From positions 2,356,001 through 2,420,000 of the forward strand of contig NZ_CP051514.1 of assembly GCF_012689525.1 (NCBI RefSeq): a DNA stretch of 64,000 nucleotides, in the 5' to 3' direction. Positions 1 through 7,940 of the stretch are shown piece by piece. A program made the translations under genes and the position numbers. This stretch comes from Paraburkholderia aromaticivorans. GTDB taxonomy: Bacteria > Pseudomonadota > Gammaproteobacteria > Burkholderiales > Burkholderiaceae. The notes below the pieces were generated by a model, which saw only the letters and a program-made list of their open reading frames with translations, ran no database searches and was not told the DNA's origin. Each line of letters begins with the position of its first letter. The first letter of the stretch is position 1.

Positions 1-1
1 G

Positions 2-205
2 GGGCCGGACAAAAAGACGTTGAAGCGTATCAATCAACTCGTCAAGGATATGCAGCGCTCCCCGTTCGATGGTGTTGGCAAACCCGAGTCGCTGAAGCAA
101 AACCTGACGGGTTTTTGGTCGCGCCGCATCGATGAGACGAATCGACTGGTCTACGAAGTCGCTGGCACACAGATCAACATCGTATCGTGCCGCTACCACT
201 ACTGA
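2..205 (+). CDS. yoeB: YoeB/Txe family toxin, 5' end cut by window edge
   Basis: The visible 67 codons match the C-terminal three quarters of YoeB, a ribosome-dependent mRNA endonuclease of type II toxin-antitoxin pairs. They include the conserved block GFWSRRIDETNRLVY and the terminal catalytic segment SCRYHY, which carries the His and Tyr used for RNA cleavage. The family is about 84 residues long, so roughly 17 residues lie before the window. The reading frame is open to base 2, so the TTG at 20 is not the real start. The YefM-type antitoxin expected just upstream is outside the window. No frameshift or missing key residue is seen. Confidence 0.9.
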   Translation, partial: GPDKKTLKRINQLVKDMQRSPFDGVGKPESLKQNLTGFWSRRIDETNRLVYEVAGTQINIVSCRYHY

Positions 206-264
206 TCCAAGGGAAAAGGGAGCCGAGACAGGCGAGCGAACGAAAAATGAAAGAAATTTAACTC

Positions 265-537
265 TTGGAATGGCAGGTTGGGGCGCTCACGGTTGAAGAC
301 GAGCCAATCCTTCGCATTGGCGGCTATGTTATTTACGAACTGGCTTCCGAACGCGAGACAATCATCCTCAATAATAGCGACGTCCCCCTTCGACATGTTG
401 CCATCCCTGACTCAACGGCCTACGTGTTCGATTTCCGCAACCAGCAGGTCAAATCGAATCTCGGACGTGCTCGTCTCTACCAACGTTACCTTGATGCGTC
501 AGGGAATCTCAAGCTGGTAGCTGATCCCGAAGCATAG
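265..537 (+). CDS. Hypothetical protein, 90 aa
   Basis: This gene begins with TTG at 265 and I do not recognise the product. The protein is soluble, mixed alpha/beta in appearance, with a clear middle block (IGGYVIYELASERETIIL) and no signal peptide or membrane segment. An upstream AAAGAAA stretch is a poor ribosome site, so the start is uncertain. It sits between the yoeB end and the next small gene on the same strand. Confidence 0.5.
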   Translation: MEWQVGALTVEDEPILRIGGYVIYELASERETIILNNSDVPLRHVAIPDSTAYVFDFRNQQVKSNLGRARLYQRYLDASGNLKLVADPEA

Positions 538-586
538 AAAAAATGCTGGCCTGCGCCGGCGCAAATGGAAAGAAAGGGGAATTTCG

Positions 587-853
587 GTGAGTCTTTCAAT
601 CACAGACCGGTTCTCTATCGGCGGCGGCCTCGTGGGTGTCGCCGGCCTTGGCTTTGGGTTCTTCTCAGTTAACGGTGACCGGGCGCATAAGCGAATCATC
701 AGGCGCCAAGCCAAGGTTTTCCCGGAAACGTTCAATCGTCTAGCGAAGGAGTATCGCAAGGCCGCCGGCATTGACGACGAGCCTGAGCTTCTAAAGTTGA
801 ATGTAGCGTCGTCATCAATTCCTTCTCGGCGGGCGTACCAAACAGCTGAATAA
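587..853 (+). CDS. Hypothetical small protein with one possible membrane segment
   Basis: An 88-residue product starting at GTG 587, preceded by an AAAGGGGA ribosome site. Residues about 11-28 form a glycine-rich hydrophobic stretch (IGGGLVGVAGLGFGFF) that could be a short membrane helix, followed by a strongly basic region (HKRIIRRQAK). The C-terminal half is charged and soluble-looking. I do not recognise the family. Confidence 0.5.
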   Translation: MSLSITDRFSIGGGLVGVAGLGFGFFSVNGDRAHKRIIRRQAKVFPETFNRLAKEYRKAAGIDDEPELLKLNVASSSIPSRRAYQTAE

Positions 854-945
854 GAGCATCGCAGTACCGGTCGGTAAAACCGAAACGGTTCTGCTTTAAC
901 TGTCCGGAAAGAGCCTTGGCCGGTGAACTAGGATCGGAGGTTTCG

Positions 946-1098
946 ATGAAACGGTTCGCAGAATATGATGGCTGGAAGATCGAAGCATCTCCGACCGTCC
1001 TTGTGAGGCAGCGGCTTTTTCAGACAGGCGTGGTGATCGAACGCGACGACGGCGAGCGTTTCGTGCTCTCCGATCTGGGAAACCGGGTCTATCGATAG
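946..1098 (+). CDS. Small protein, 50 aa, ending at an in-frame TAG
   Basis: ATG at 946 follows a good ribosome site (GGAGG, 936-940) and gives a 50-residue protein with the pattern KRFAEYDGWKIEASPTVLV and ERFVLSDLGNRVYR. This is the look of small plasmid and ICE proteins of Burkholderiaceae, of unknown function. The frame stays open after the TAG at 1096-1098, and the next residues (QAYERGIEWARRWIDS) read like a natural continuation. Either the TAG truncated a slightly longer protein or it is read through. An earlier in-frame start at 916 has no better ribosome site. Confidence 0.6.
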   Translation: MKRFAEYDGWKIEASPTVLVRQRLFQTGVVIERDDGERFVLSDLGNRVYR

Positions 1099-1248
1099 CA
1101 AGCCTACGAGCGGGGCATCGAATGGGCGAGGCGCTGGATTGACAGTAGCTACCGGCTCGGCGCGCACAAGTCGGAAAAAAATGACAGAGAAGGGGCCTCG
1201 CGTTGGACAAGAAAGCGGAACTGGAGAAACTGCCGGGGTTGGACATTA

Positions 1249-1884
1249 TTGGCCATTATCGCGCCCCCAGTCATTGCGGTCGTGATAGTTGGCGGGTGTT
1301 GGGAGTTCGCCTTGTCCTGGTGGGTCGGCCTACCAGTTGTGGCCGCAATTCTCGTTGGCGGGCGGCTGTCGGAACGCGCCATCGATCGGAAGTACCTGCC
1401 GCTGGAGCGGAGATTCCCCCGCATGTCGGCACCTCTCCTCGATGTGCTTGCTGCCACCCACCGACGATGGACCCTCGTCGACATGGAACGGATGCGACCT
1501 GAGGGCATTCCTTTGTGGGCGATGCGGGAAAAGGCTTCGGGACGACGGGCTTCGCGTTTGGTGCAAGAACTGAGGCCGGTATTCCTGGAATCGTCTCAAG
1601 TCGGAATATTCGTAATGCTGATGAAGACGCTGGCGGAACGTGAGTCCATAGAAGCGGGGTTGCACCCGTCCGCCCACGATGGTGAATCGAGCGCGTCGGT
1701 TGCGACGAGGGTGCCGCCAGACGTCTTTTTGAGGGCGTTTTCTAACACCGCTCCTGACCCGCAGGAAGGCACGAAAGCGCTCTGGCGTCACGTGTATTGG
1801 CAGACGATCGGATGGCGGAGTGCGAGCGCAGAAATTGTCGATGTCCGTTTCAATTTTAATTTCGCGCGGACGCGGACCAGGTAA
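1249..1884 (+). CDS. Hypothetical membrane-anchored protein, start uncertain
   Basis: A 211-residue frame with one or two hydrophobic segments near its N-terminus (APPVIAVVIVGGCWEF, then WWVGLPVVAAILVGG), followed by a soluble, arginine-rich domain of about 150 residues. The frame is open upstream to the TAG at 1096 and is the same frame as the 946 gene, so the true start may lie in 1099-1249. The basic stretch just before 1249 would suit a cytoplasmic N-terminus. I do not recognise the domain. Confidence 0.5.
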   Translation: MAIIAPPVIAVVIVGGCWEFALSWWVGLPVVAAILVGGRLSERAIDRKYLPLERRFPRMSAPLLDVLAATHRRWTLVDMERMRPEGIPLWAMREKASGRRASRLVQELRPVFLESSQVGIFVMLMKTLAERESIEAGLHPSAHDGESSASVATRVPPDVFLRAFSNTAPDPQEGTKALWRHVYWQTIGWRSASAEIVDVRFNFNFARTRTR

Positions 1885-1942
1885 TGCGAAAGAGCCGGCG
1901 GTCCGGCGCAATGGAAGCATATGGAGGATGGCGACGCGTGCC

Positions 1943-2257
1943 TCACGCAGCGATGGCCACGCGCTCGCGCTGTGACGCCTGCTTGCGAGCGAGGTGCCAT
2001 GTCGTCTCCACGATGTCGGCCTTGCGCGTATGCGCGTTCTGCAGGAACGGAAAGCATTCGCTGATGGTCGGCGACGTCACCATACGCGAAGCCGTCTGGC
2101 GGACCTCATTGACGAGTTCGGTATCCGGGAGGTGGTCCAGTTTGCGCAGCTTCATCCCGTAGTACGCCTTCACCTTACGCCACGGCGTCTCACGCCCGTT
2201 CGCGCAGGGGATGAACCACGTGCTGAGCTCAAGATAAAGCTGCCTTGACTCGGGCAC
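1943..2257 (-). CDS. Hypothetical protein, 104 aa, possibly the 3' part of a longer gene
   Basis: A minus-strand frame with normal protein character (tryptophans, charged helices such as MKLRKLDHLPDTELVNEVRQ). The start at GTG 2257 is only the first available start codon. The frame is open for about 24 further codons upstream with plausible protein sequence but no start codon, so this may be the tail of a longer gene cut by rearrangement. There is distant resemblance in spacing to ORF6C-type domains of phage regulators, which I cannot confirm. Confidence 0.4.
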   Translation of the reverse strand: MPESRQLYLELSTWFIPCANGRETPWRKVKAYYGMKLRKLDHLPDTELVNEVRQTASRMVTSPTISECFPFLQNAHTRKADIVETTWHLARKQASQRERVAIAA

Positions 2258-2324
2258 GGCAGCAGCTCGAAGATCATTCGCGGGGTGCCGCTCACGCAGG
2301 CGGAGGGCTTCCGGCAGCTGGTGC

Positions 2325-2912
2325 TTGACCGGCGAGCTGTTCTACCAGGGTGGTGCGCTTGGGCTGCAAAGCAGTGCAAGGCAACGCTACAGATGTTCCT
2401 CGACTGGTACTTCAGCGACGCAGTTCTTGCCTGCCAGATTCCAGGTCGACGCTCTGGAGTGGTTCGAGGAATGGTCGGGCGAACGCCCGGCCGGGATCCG
2501 GCAACAGGTTCTCGGCTACATGTACACAAATTCGTACGGCGAGACGGCCGACGACGACATCCTGTTGCTGCGCTATCGATATGACAGCGCGAAGCGGACG
2601 ATCTACGACGTAGAGGGCGGCGAGCCGATCGCGGAATTGCGCTCGGACAGTGGCGAGCCAGTCATCACGGACGGCATCAGTCTCAACACACACGTCATGG
2701 ACGCCAATACCGCGGCCGCCTTCGTCAAGGCACTTCGGATCGGATTCCACGCGTGTGACACCCGGTCGGGCGTCGATCACTGCATGCGTCGACTCGCCTG
2801 GCTTGCGTCCGAGTATTACCTGAACGCGAACGATAGCAAAAAGACCACTCTCTACGTTTTAAAACGCGACGCAGAGAATCCGGCCGAACTTACCGGCCTG
2901 ATCGTTCGCTGA
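2325..2912 (+). CDS. Hypothetical protein, N-terminus doubtful
   Basis: The frame gives 195 residues. From about residue 40 on (VDALEWFEEWSGERPAGIRQ through the end) it looks like a real soluble protein. The first 35 to 40 residues are serine/arginine-rich and look like an out-of-frame extension, and the TTG start at 2325 has no convincing ribosome site. The gene may be a 5'-truncated remnant whose natural start was lost at the junction with the minus-strand gene before it. Family not recognised. Confidence 0.45.
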   Translation: MTGELFYQGGALGLQSSARQRYRCSSTGTSATQFLPARFQVDALEWFEEWSGERPAGIRQQVLGYMYTNSYGETADDDILLLRYRYDSAKRTIYDVEGGEPIAELRSDSGEPVITDGISLNTHVMDANTAAAFVKALRIGFHACDTRSGVDHCMRRLAWLASEYYLNANDSKKTTLYVLKRDAENPAELTGLIVR

Positions 2913-2924
2913 TCGTCTTCCTTA

Positions 2925-2960
2925 CCCTTGCGGGGCATGCCCCGCTCAGGGGCAGCTCCG
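2925..2960 (+). promoter_or_regulatory. Pseudoknot leader L1, upstream of the 2983 gene
   Basis: CCC at 2925-2927 can pair with GGG at 2949-2952, enclosing an inner stem GCGGG/CCCGC. The loop side GGGGC can pair with GCTCC at 2955-2959. This is one copy of the recurring leader described in the findings. The gene start lies 23 bases further on, after a GGAG ribosome site. Confidence 0.55.
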
Positions 2961-2982
2961 AGCTCAAACCTTGGAGATTGCA

Positions 2983-3237
2983 ATGATCCGTTATTTCGAG
3001 CGCGTGCCGTCGACCGCTGTCGTTCGCGACGAGACCGGTTTGACTGCCCGTGGGCTGTACAAGGTCATCACGTTGGCGGATGGCCGGCGCAAGGCTGCAC
3101 GCATGAAGCGGTCGATCCTGCATCGCGTCGCTTACATCAAGAACGGCGAGGCCTACCTGGTCCTTGGCGGTGTCGCAGACAAGAAGGCACTCACCGTTGA
3201 CTTGCCATTCGCTGTGTCCTGCGAGCACGTGGCGTAG
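2983..3237 (+). CDS. Hypothetical small basic protein, 84 aa
   Basis: ATG 2983 follows a TTGGAG ribosome site and sits directly behind leader L1, which is why I prefer it to the earlier in-frame start at 2971. The product (RYFERVPSTAVVRDETGL, then RRKAARMKRSILHRVAYIK) is basic and compact, with no membrane segment. I do not recognise it. It is the first of four consecutive small genes or operons each carrying the same leader, ending with the PRTRC parB gene. Confidence 0.6.
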   Translation: MIRYFERVPSTAVVRDETGLTARGLYKVITLADGRRKAARMKRSILHRVAYIKNGEAYLVLGGVADKKALTVDLPFAVSCEHVA

Positions 3238-3259
3238 CCCGCGTGCTCCCTTATCGCTT

Positions 3260-3292
3260 CCCCTGCGGGGCATCCCGCCGGGATGCTCTGCG
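3260..3292 (+). promoter_or_regulatory. Pseudoknot leader L2, upstream of the 3313 ORF
   Basis: Stem CCC/GGG with inner GCGGG/CCCGC. The loop GGGGCAT is complementary to the tail ATGCTCT (one G-U pair per end region allowed). The pairing GCAT/ATGC differs in letters from the other copies, which is the covariation that supports the structure. Confidence 0.6.
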
Positions 3293-3312
3293 GTCCACAC
3301 CTGGAGAAACTC

Positions 3313-3477
3313 ATGCAATCCACCGATGTTCAATTCAAAGGCGGCACGGCGCTCTTGCGCTTCGACACGTGTAGTCGAACGAGTCTTACATGCCGTTGGC
3401 GAATCGATCCAGCCGAAAGCTACCTCAAAAAGCGCATCTTTCGGCCAGTCGTGCGCCCGAATGCGCCGTACCCTTAG
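3313..3477 (+). CDS. Short unknown ORF behind leader L2
   Basis: A 54-codon frame from ATG 3313, preceded by CTGGAGAAAC. The first 16 residues (MQSTDVQFKGGTALLR) look genuine. Further on the alternative frame (VVERVLHAVGESIQPK) looks more protein-like, so a frameshift around 3370 is possible. Function unknown. Confidence 0.4.
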   Translation: MQSTDVQFKGGTALLRFDTCSRTSLTCRWRIDPAESYLKKRIFRPVVRPNAPYP

Positions 3478-3540
3478 TCGATCACCCGCGTCTTCTGACG
3501 CATCGACCTTCGGCCCCGGCCGGCAATCCGTCGTCAACGC

Positions 3541-3575
3541 CCCTCGGGACCTCTCCCGACCGGGTGCAGGTCTCG
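3541..3575 (+). promoter_or_regulatory. Pseudoknot leader L3, upstream of the 3596 gene
   Basis: CCC at 3541 with the inner stem CGGGA/TCCCG and closing GGG. The loop GGGACCT pairs with the tail AGGTCTC over seven positions (one G-U). The ribosome site AGGAGA (3581-3586) follows directly. Confidence 0.65.
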
Positions 3576-3595
3576 CTTTCAGGAGAACCTGTCAC

Positions 3596-3895
3596 GTGAG
3601 TAATTCCTATCTGGATGTGCGGGCAGCTTTCGCGCTCGCCAAAATCGCCAGCATCGTCGATCCCGACGATGACAGCTTTGCCATTGCGATGGCCGACGCT
3701 CAATCGCTGGGCTACCGCGACGCGGAGAACAGCCCGACTGCCGCCCCGTTGATGCCTGTCTTCTCCGCCGATGAGCCGAACCTGGCCGACGCCTGGAAAG
3801 AAGGCGTCAACAGCAACGAAGCCGGGTTCGAGACGTCGTCTATGTGCTCTTTCTGCTTCAGGAATCATGAGATCCGGGATTGTCCACATCTCTGA
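3596..3895 (+). CDS. Hypothetical protein with C-terminal zinc-knuckle-like motif
   Basis: GTG 3596 after a strong AGGAGA site gives 99 residues, shorter than the longest frame but fixed by the leader and ribosome site. The N-terminal part is helical and acidic (AAFALAKIASIVDPDDDSF). The last 17 residues carry CSFCFRNHEIRDC, a C-x2-C-x3-H-x4-C arrangement like a zinc knuckle with one residue fewer than the retroviral form. Such a tail could bind nucleic acid, but that is inference. It lies just upstream of the PRTRC operon. Confidence 0.6.
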   Translation: MSNSYLDVRAAFALAKIASIVDPDDDSFAIAMADAQSLGYRDAENSPTAAPLMPVFSADEPNLADAWKEGVNSNEAGFETSSMCSFCFRNHEIRDCPHL

Positions 3896-3976
3896 CCCAT
3901 CACTTCTGATTTCACACCCGGTGCCTGAAAAGGCGCTATCGACCTGGCCGGCGCACGCGTCGGAATCCGTTTTTAA

Positions 3977-4013
3977 CCCGTTCGGGACTCAATCCCGGCA
4001 GGGGATGAGTCCC
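3977..4013 (+). promoter_or_regulatory. Pseudoknot leader L4, upstream of PRTRC parB
   Basis: The outer CCC/GGGG and inner CGGGA/TCCCG stems leave a loop whose GGGACTC is perfectly complementary to GAGTCCC in the tail (4007-4013): seven Watson-Crick pairs. It is the cleanest copy of the leader and heads the PRTRC operon; parB starts 20 bases later. Confidence 0.7.
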
Positions 4014-4032
4014 ATTTTCCTTGAGACTCGTC

Positions 4033-5694
4033 ATGCAACAATCCATTCCTCTCAATCGCATCAAGGTCCTTTCGAACCCGCGTAAGTATTTCGACCCGCT
4101 GAAGATGGCGGAGATGGAGGCTTCCGTCAGGGAAACGGGCGTGATTCAACCGATCCTCGTTCGCCCCTCCGACGGCGGCGACTTCATCGTCATTGCCGGC
4201 GAGCGTCGCTACCGCGCCGCTATGACGGTACACGGCGAGCTCTATGAGATCCCGGCAATGGTGCACGACGTCGATGAAGCCACGGCCAAATCGATGGCTC
4301 TCATCGAGAACGTGCAGCGCCAGGATATGTCGGCCGCCGAAGAAGCGGTAGCCGCTGCCGAACAGGTCGGCCTTCTCAAGGGCGACCGCGACGAAGCCGC
4401 CCGGATGTTCGGTTGGTCACGCCAGACGCTCGACAAGAGACTGGCGCTGATGAACTGCACGTCCGCCGTCCTGGATGCGCTGACGAATCGTCAGATCCTG
4501 CTGGGACATGCCGAGTTGTTCGCGGCATTCACCAAGGAGAACCAGGACAAGCTGCTGCCGGTGATCATCGCTGAAAAGCGGTCGATTTCCGACCTCAAGA
4601 CCGTCCTGGAGCGTGCGTCCTGCGCGCTGTCTGCGGCGATCTTCGACAAGGCGGGTTGTGCGGCTTGCCCGCATAACTCATCTTCCCAGACCGAAATGTT
4701 TGGCGAATCGATTGCGACAGGAAACTGTACGAATCGGGGCTGCTACAACGAAAAGACTGAGAGGGCGCTCGAAGGGACAGTCGAGAGCATGAAGGACGAA
4801 TATCCGGTTGTCCGGATCGTCCGTGCTGGCGACAACGACACCCGTGTCCAGCTTTCACCCGATGGCCCGCGTGGCGTCGGACAGGAGCAGGCCGTCGCAT
4901 GTCACGCTTGCCAAAGCTACGGCGCAGCCGTCAGCGGCCTTCCCGATTCGTTGGGCAAGGTCTTTCGCGGTCAATGCTTCGATACCGTCTGCAACATGCG
5001 CAAAGTCGCAGCGCGCATGAAGGCCGGAAAGGCGGCACAGAAGTCGGCGTCGCCCGCAGCAGGAAAGGCGAAGACTGCGCCAGCCAAAAAAGTGGCGGGC
5101 GCTGGCGGCGCTGCACCGGAACCGGCGCAGGCCGCAACTGTCGTGGCGGAATCCGAGAGGGTGAAAGCCTATCGCGTGAAGTTGTGGCGCAAGTCATTGC
5201 GCCGTGACATTGGGCTCGATCATGGCCTCGCTCGCGAGTACCTGATTGCGCTCGTCATGGCCGGCCATGCACGTGACATCGACGGTCCGCGGTATCGGGA
5301 GCTCCTGACGAAAGGAATGAAGCTCGACGTGCCTGACAACGACATCGCACAAGCGATCAACGTGGTCAAGGGCGTTCCGTCTGATCGCCAGGTGGGCCTC
5401 ACCACCGCGATGCTGTTCACTGCGATCGAGGGGCTTGCGGTTCACAATCTGACGGCGCTGTGCAAAGCGCATGGTCTTGATCTGACGAAGCACTGGAAGC
5501 TCGACAAGGAATTGCTCGAGCTGGTGACCAAGGCAGAGATGATGGTGATAGCAGACGAACTCGGCATCCGTGCCGCGCTCGGCGAAAACTTCAAAAAGGT
5601 TTTCGCGAAGTCCAGAGGCGAAGTTGTCGACGCGTTGCTTGCGGTTGACGGCTTCGACTACACGGGCAAGCTCCTCAAGATCCTCCAATTCTGA
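4033..5694 (+). CDS. PRTRC system ParB family protein
   Basis: This 553-residue protein opens with a ParB/Srx-type domain (IPLNRIKVLSNPRKYFDP, the IAGERRYRAA block, and ALIENVQRQDM) and a helix-turn-helix near residues 120-140 (DEAARMFGWSRQTLDKRL). ParB proteins bind DNA sites and, in partition systems, switch CTP. The central part has two cysteine clusters (around residues 197-235 and 289-325) that could bind zinc. An alanine/lysine-rich linker precedes a C-terminal helical domain. ATG 4033 is chosen over the in-frame TTG at 4021 because it lies behind the leader. No ParA partner gene is seen nearby, so a role beyond plasmid partition is possible. Confidence 0.88.
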   Translation: MQQSIPLNRIKVLSNPRKYFDPLKMAEMEASVRETGVIQPILVRPSDGGDFIVIAGERRYRAAMTVHGELYEIPAMVHDVDEATAKSMALIENVQRQDMSAAEEAVAAAEQVGLLKGDRDEAARMFGWSRQTLDKRLALMNCTSAVLDALTNRQILLGHAELFAAFTKENQDKLLPVIIAEKRSISDLKTVLERASCALSAAIFDKAGCAACPHNSSSQTEMFGESIATGNCTNRGCYNEKTERALEGTVESMKDEYPVVRIVRAGDNDTRVQLSPDGPRGVGQEQAVACHACQSYGAAVSGLPDSLGKVFRGQCFDTVCNMRKVAARMKAGKAAQKSASPAAGKAKTAPAKKVAGAGGAAPEPAQAATVVAESERVKAYRVKLWRKSLRRDIGLDHGLAREYLIALVMAGHARDIDGPRYRELLTKGMKLDVPDNDIAQAINVVKGVPSDRQVGLTTAMLFTAIEGLAVHNLTALCKAHGLDLTKHWKLDKELLELVTKAEMMVIADELGIRAALGENFKKVFAKSRGEVVDALLAVDGFDYTGKLLKILQF

Positions 5695-5799
5695 TCCGCT
5701 GTTGCGATCGTTCTCCAAGGCTGTGCGGTCTCCGATCGCACGCCTTTCTTCATTATGCCGCCATCGCGCGGCTTCCACTTGATTCAGGAGATTCACTTC

Positions 5800-6303
5800 A
5801 TGTTCCAGACTCTGGATGCGCTCGTTCGCGCCGGTTCCAAGCTTAATCTCACCCTGCGCATGGACGGCGACCAGATGGTCGTGGTCGTAGTGCCGATGGG
5901 GGAGGGTAAGGAAGCAGCATTGCGTCAGCCGCTGATTATCACCGGCTTGCCCAACGAACTCGATGAAGGGTTCGTGGCAGCGGTTCAGTCGTACAGCGTT
6001 GCACATCGTTCGCTTGCCGAGCAGGTTGAGGCTACCACCTCGATCCTCCTGGAAGCGGAGAAGTCGCAAGCCGGCGCGGGACAGAAGGCATTGCAGAAGA
6101 AGTCGACACCGGCCCTGCCGGCGCCGTCCAGGTCGAAGCCTCGTCCAGATGATTCGGGCGAGGATGACGACGAGGATGACGACGAGGATAGCGGCGCGAC
6201 CAGTGACATGGGCGGCACTCCGGTGACCGATTCCAGTGCTGCTGCAACGTCGCAGGCGCCGGTCGCAAGCCCGGGTACCGATTTGCAATCCCTTCTTCTG
6301 TGA
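5800..6303 (+). CDS. PRTRC system protein E
   Basis: ATG 5800 follows a CAGGAG ribosome site and gives 167 residues. The first 90 (FQTLDALVRAGSKLNLTLRM, then LIITGLPNELDEGFVAAV) match PRTRC protein E as I recall it. The C-terminal half is low-complexity, with an acidic run of Asp/Glu around residues 123-135. Function is unknown. It follows parB by about 100 bases and ends 8 bases before the protein C start, so it belongs to the same operon. Confidence 0.85.
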   Translation: MFQTLDALVRAGSKLNLTLRMDGDQMVVVVVPMGEGKEAALRQPLIITGLPNELDEGFVAAVQSYSVAHRSLAEQVEATTSILLEAEKSQAGAGQKALQKKSTPALPAPSRSKPRPDDSGEDDDEDDDEDSGATSDMGGTPVTDSSAAATSQAPVASPGTDLQSLLL

Positions 6304-6370
6304 GGTGAACAATGGCGCTCTCTATCTCTGCTGTTACACGCATCTTTCTCTACAACGGCATGCAACTGAT

Positions 6371-7780
6371 GCCTCTTTTGAATTTGGAGTGGGTGGGTTT
6401 GGCGGGTCAAGGGCGGGCGTGAGCCCGGCGCAGCGAACCCTTGAGGCGCAGTCACCCAGTAAGATGAGTCTTGGGTGATTGCGGCAGAATGCGGGAATCA
6501 CCCATGTAAAGCCAATCAGCTATGACGAATCAATTGTTCGAATCCGCCCTCGGTATCACGGCTCCTTGGTATGTCCGAAGTGTTGACTTCGATGCTGCTC
6601 AGCGGCACCTCAACATCGCCGTTGACTTTGTTGCAGGCAGCCGGTTTGGCTATGCTGGAGTGGCCGGCGAGAATCCCGTGCACGACACGCAAATCAAGCG
6701 CCTGCGGCATCTGAATTTCTTCCAGCACGAGTGCTTCCTCGAAGTGCGGGTGCCCAGGGTGCGCCTGCCCGATGGTTCAGTGCGTTTGGTTGAGCCAGAT
6801 TGGGTGGGCCAGCTCAGCGGCTTCACATTGCTGTTCGAAGCGCTCGTGCTGATGCTCGCGCAGCAGATGCCGTTCGCCGCCGTTGCACGCGCGGTCAATC
6901 TGTCGTGGCATCGAGTACATGCCATCTGTTCGCGGTATGTGGAGCTCGCACTCGCGGCGGCCGACCTGTCGGGTGTGACGGCGCTGGCGATTGACGAAAC
7001 CTCGTACCGTCGCGGTCATGAGTATCTGACGCTGGTCGCCGACATGCAGGCGCGGCGGGTCGCGTTCGTCACCACAGGCAAGGATGCCAGCACGATAGAG
7101 CGCTTTGCCACGTATCTGGGCGAGCATGGCGGCTCGCCCGGGCAAGTAAGCTCGGTCAGCATCGACATGTCGCCAGCTTTCATCAAGGGCGTCAATGAAC
7201 ATCTCCCCGAAGCGCGAGTTACCTTTGACAAGTTCCACGTCGTCGCTCACGCGTCCAAGGCGCTCGACGCAGTACGTCGCCAGCAGCAGAAACTCGACCC
7301 TCAGCTTAAAGGCATGCGTTGGACGTTGCTGAAGGACGCCGACAAACTGAACCTCGCGCAACTCACCGACCTTGAAGCGTTGGTCAGTCAGTACACGACC
7401 AATCGCACCGCGCGAGCCTGGCTTTACCGGGAACAATTGCGCGACATTCTCGAGCGCAAACAAATCAATGTCGTCTCCGAGATGCTGCACCAGTGGTGCA
7501 CGAACGTCATGCGCTCCAAGGTCGAGCCCATGAAGGATGTCGTCAGCCTGATTCGCAGACATTTCGATGGAATCGTTGCCTGGACCCAGACCCGTCAGAC
7601 CAACGGTTTCATCGAGGCCATCAACGGCCTGTTTCAGGCAGCAAAGCGCAAGGCTCGTGGATATGCACGCTTTGAAACCATGCGCACGGTCTTGTTTCTC
7701 ATTGCTGGAAAACTTAACTTCGCCGCGTTCAACGCGCATGCCCGCTGAGCCGCATTACCCACTGAGTTTTCAAAAGAGCC
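6371..7780 (+). mobile_element. ISL3-family insertion sequence, 1410 bp
   Basis: The left end (GCCTCTTTTGAA...) and the right end, read from the other strand (GGCTCTTTTGAA...), form imperfect inverted repeats of about 24 bp with 18 matches. The 8-bp direct repeats CAACTGAT flank it at 6363-6370 and 7781-7788, the duplication size known for ISL3. It holds one transposase gene and looks complete and recent, since both duplications are perfect. Confidence 0.95.
6522..7748 (+). CDS. ISL3 family transposase
   Basis: A 408-residue transposase with the DDE domain typical of ISL3: the first Asp in ALAIDETSYRRGHEYLTLVAD, the second in SSVSIDMSPAFIKGV followed by the VTFDKFHVVAH block, and the Glu in QTNGFIEAINGLFQAAKRKA near the C-terminus. 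A helix-turn-helix around residues 115-135 (PFAAVARAVNLSWHRVHAI) would bind the ends. The frame is intact and the length is normal for the family, so it may be active. Confidence 0.95.
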   Translation: MTNQLFESALGITAPWYVRSVDFDAAQRHLNIAVDFVAGSRFGYAGVAGENPVHDTQIKRLRHLNFFQHECFLEVRVPRVRLPDGSVRLVEPDWVGQLSGFTLLFEALVLMLAQQMPFAAVARAVNLSWHRVHAICSRYVELALAAADLSGVTALAIDETSYRRGHEYLTLVADMQARRVAFVTTGKDASTIERFATYLGEHGGSPGQVSSVSIDMSPAFIKGVNEHLPEARVTFDKFHVVAHASKALDAVRRQQQKLDPQLKGMRWTLLKDADKLNLAQLTDLEALVSQYTTNRTARAWLYREQLRDILERKQINVVSEMLHQWCTNVMRSKVEPMKDVVSLIRRHFDGIVAWTQTRQTNGFIEAINGLFQAAKRKARGYARFETMRTVLFLIAGKLNFAAFNAHAR

Positions 7781-7940
7781 CAACTGATGGACCCCGGTCC
7801 GTCGTTCTCGCCGGAATCCGTCCGTGATCTCTACACCGCGCAGTATCCGGAACTCACGACCGCTTCGGTCGATGGCCCGGAAGTGAGTGGCGAGACCATG
7901 ACCTACAAACTCGTCCGCGCGGCCGGTGCAAAAGGTACCG

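Noticed and set aside
5194..6312. Long minus-strand ORF, 372 codons
   Set aside because: It is antisense to PRTRC parB and protein E, lacks a ribosome site and has low-complexity composition caused by the codon pattern of the plus-strand genes.
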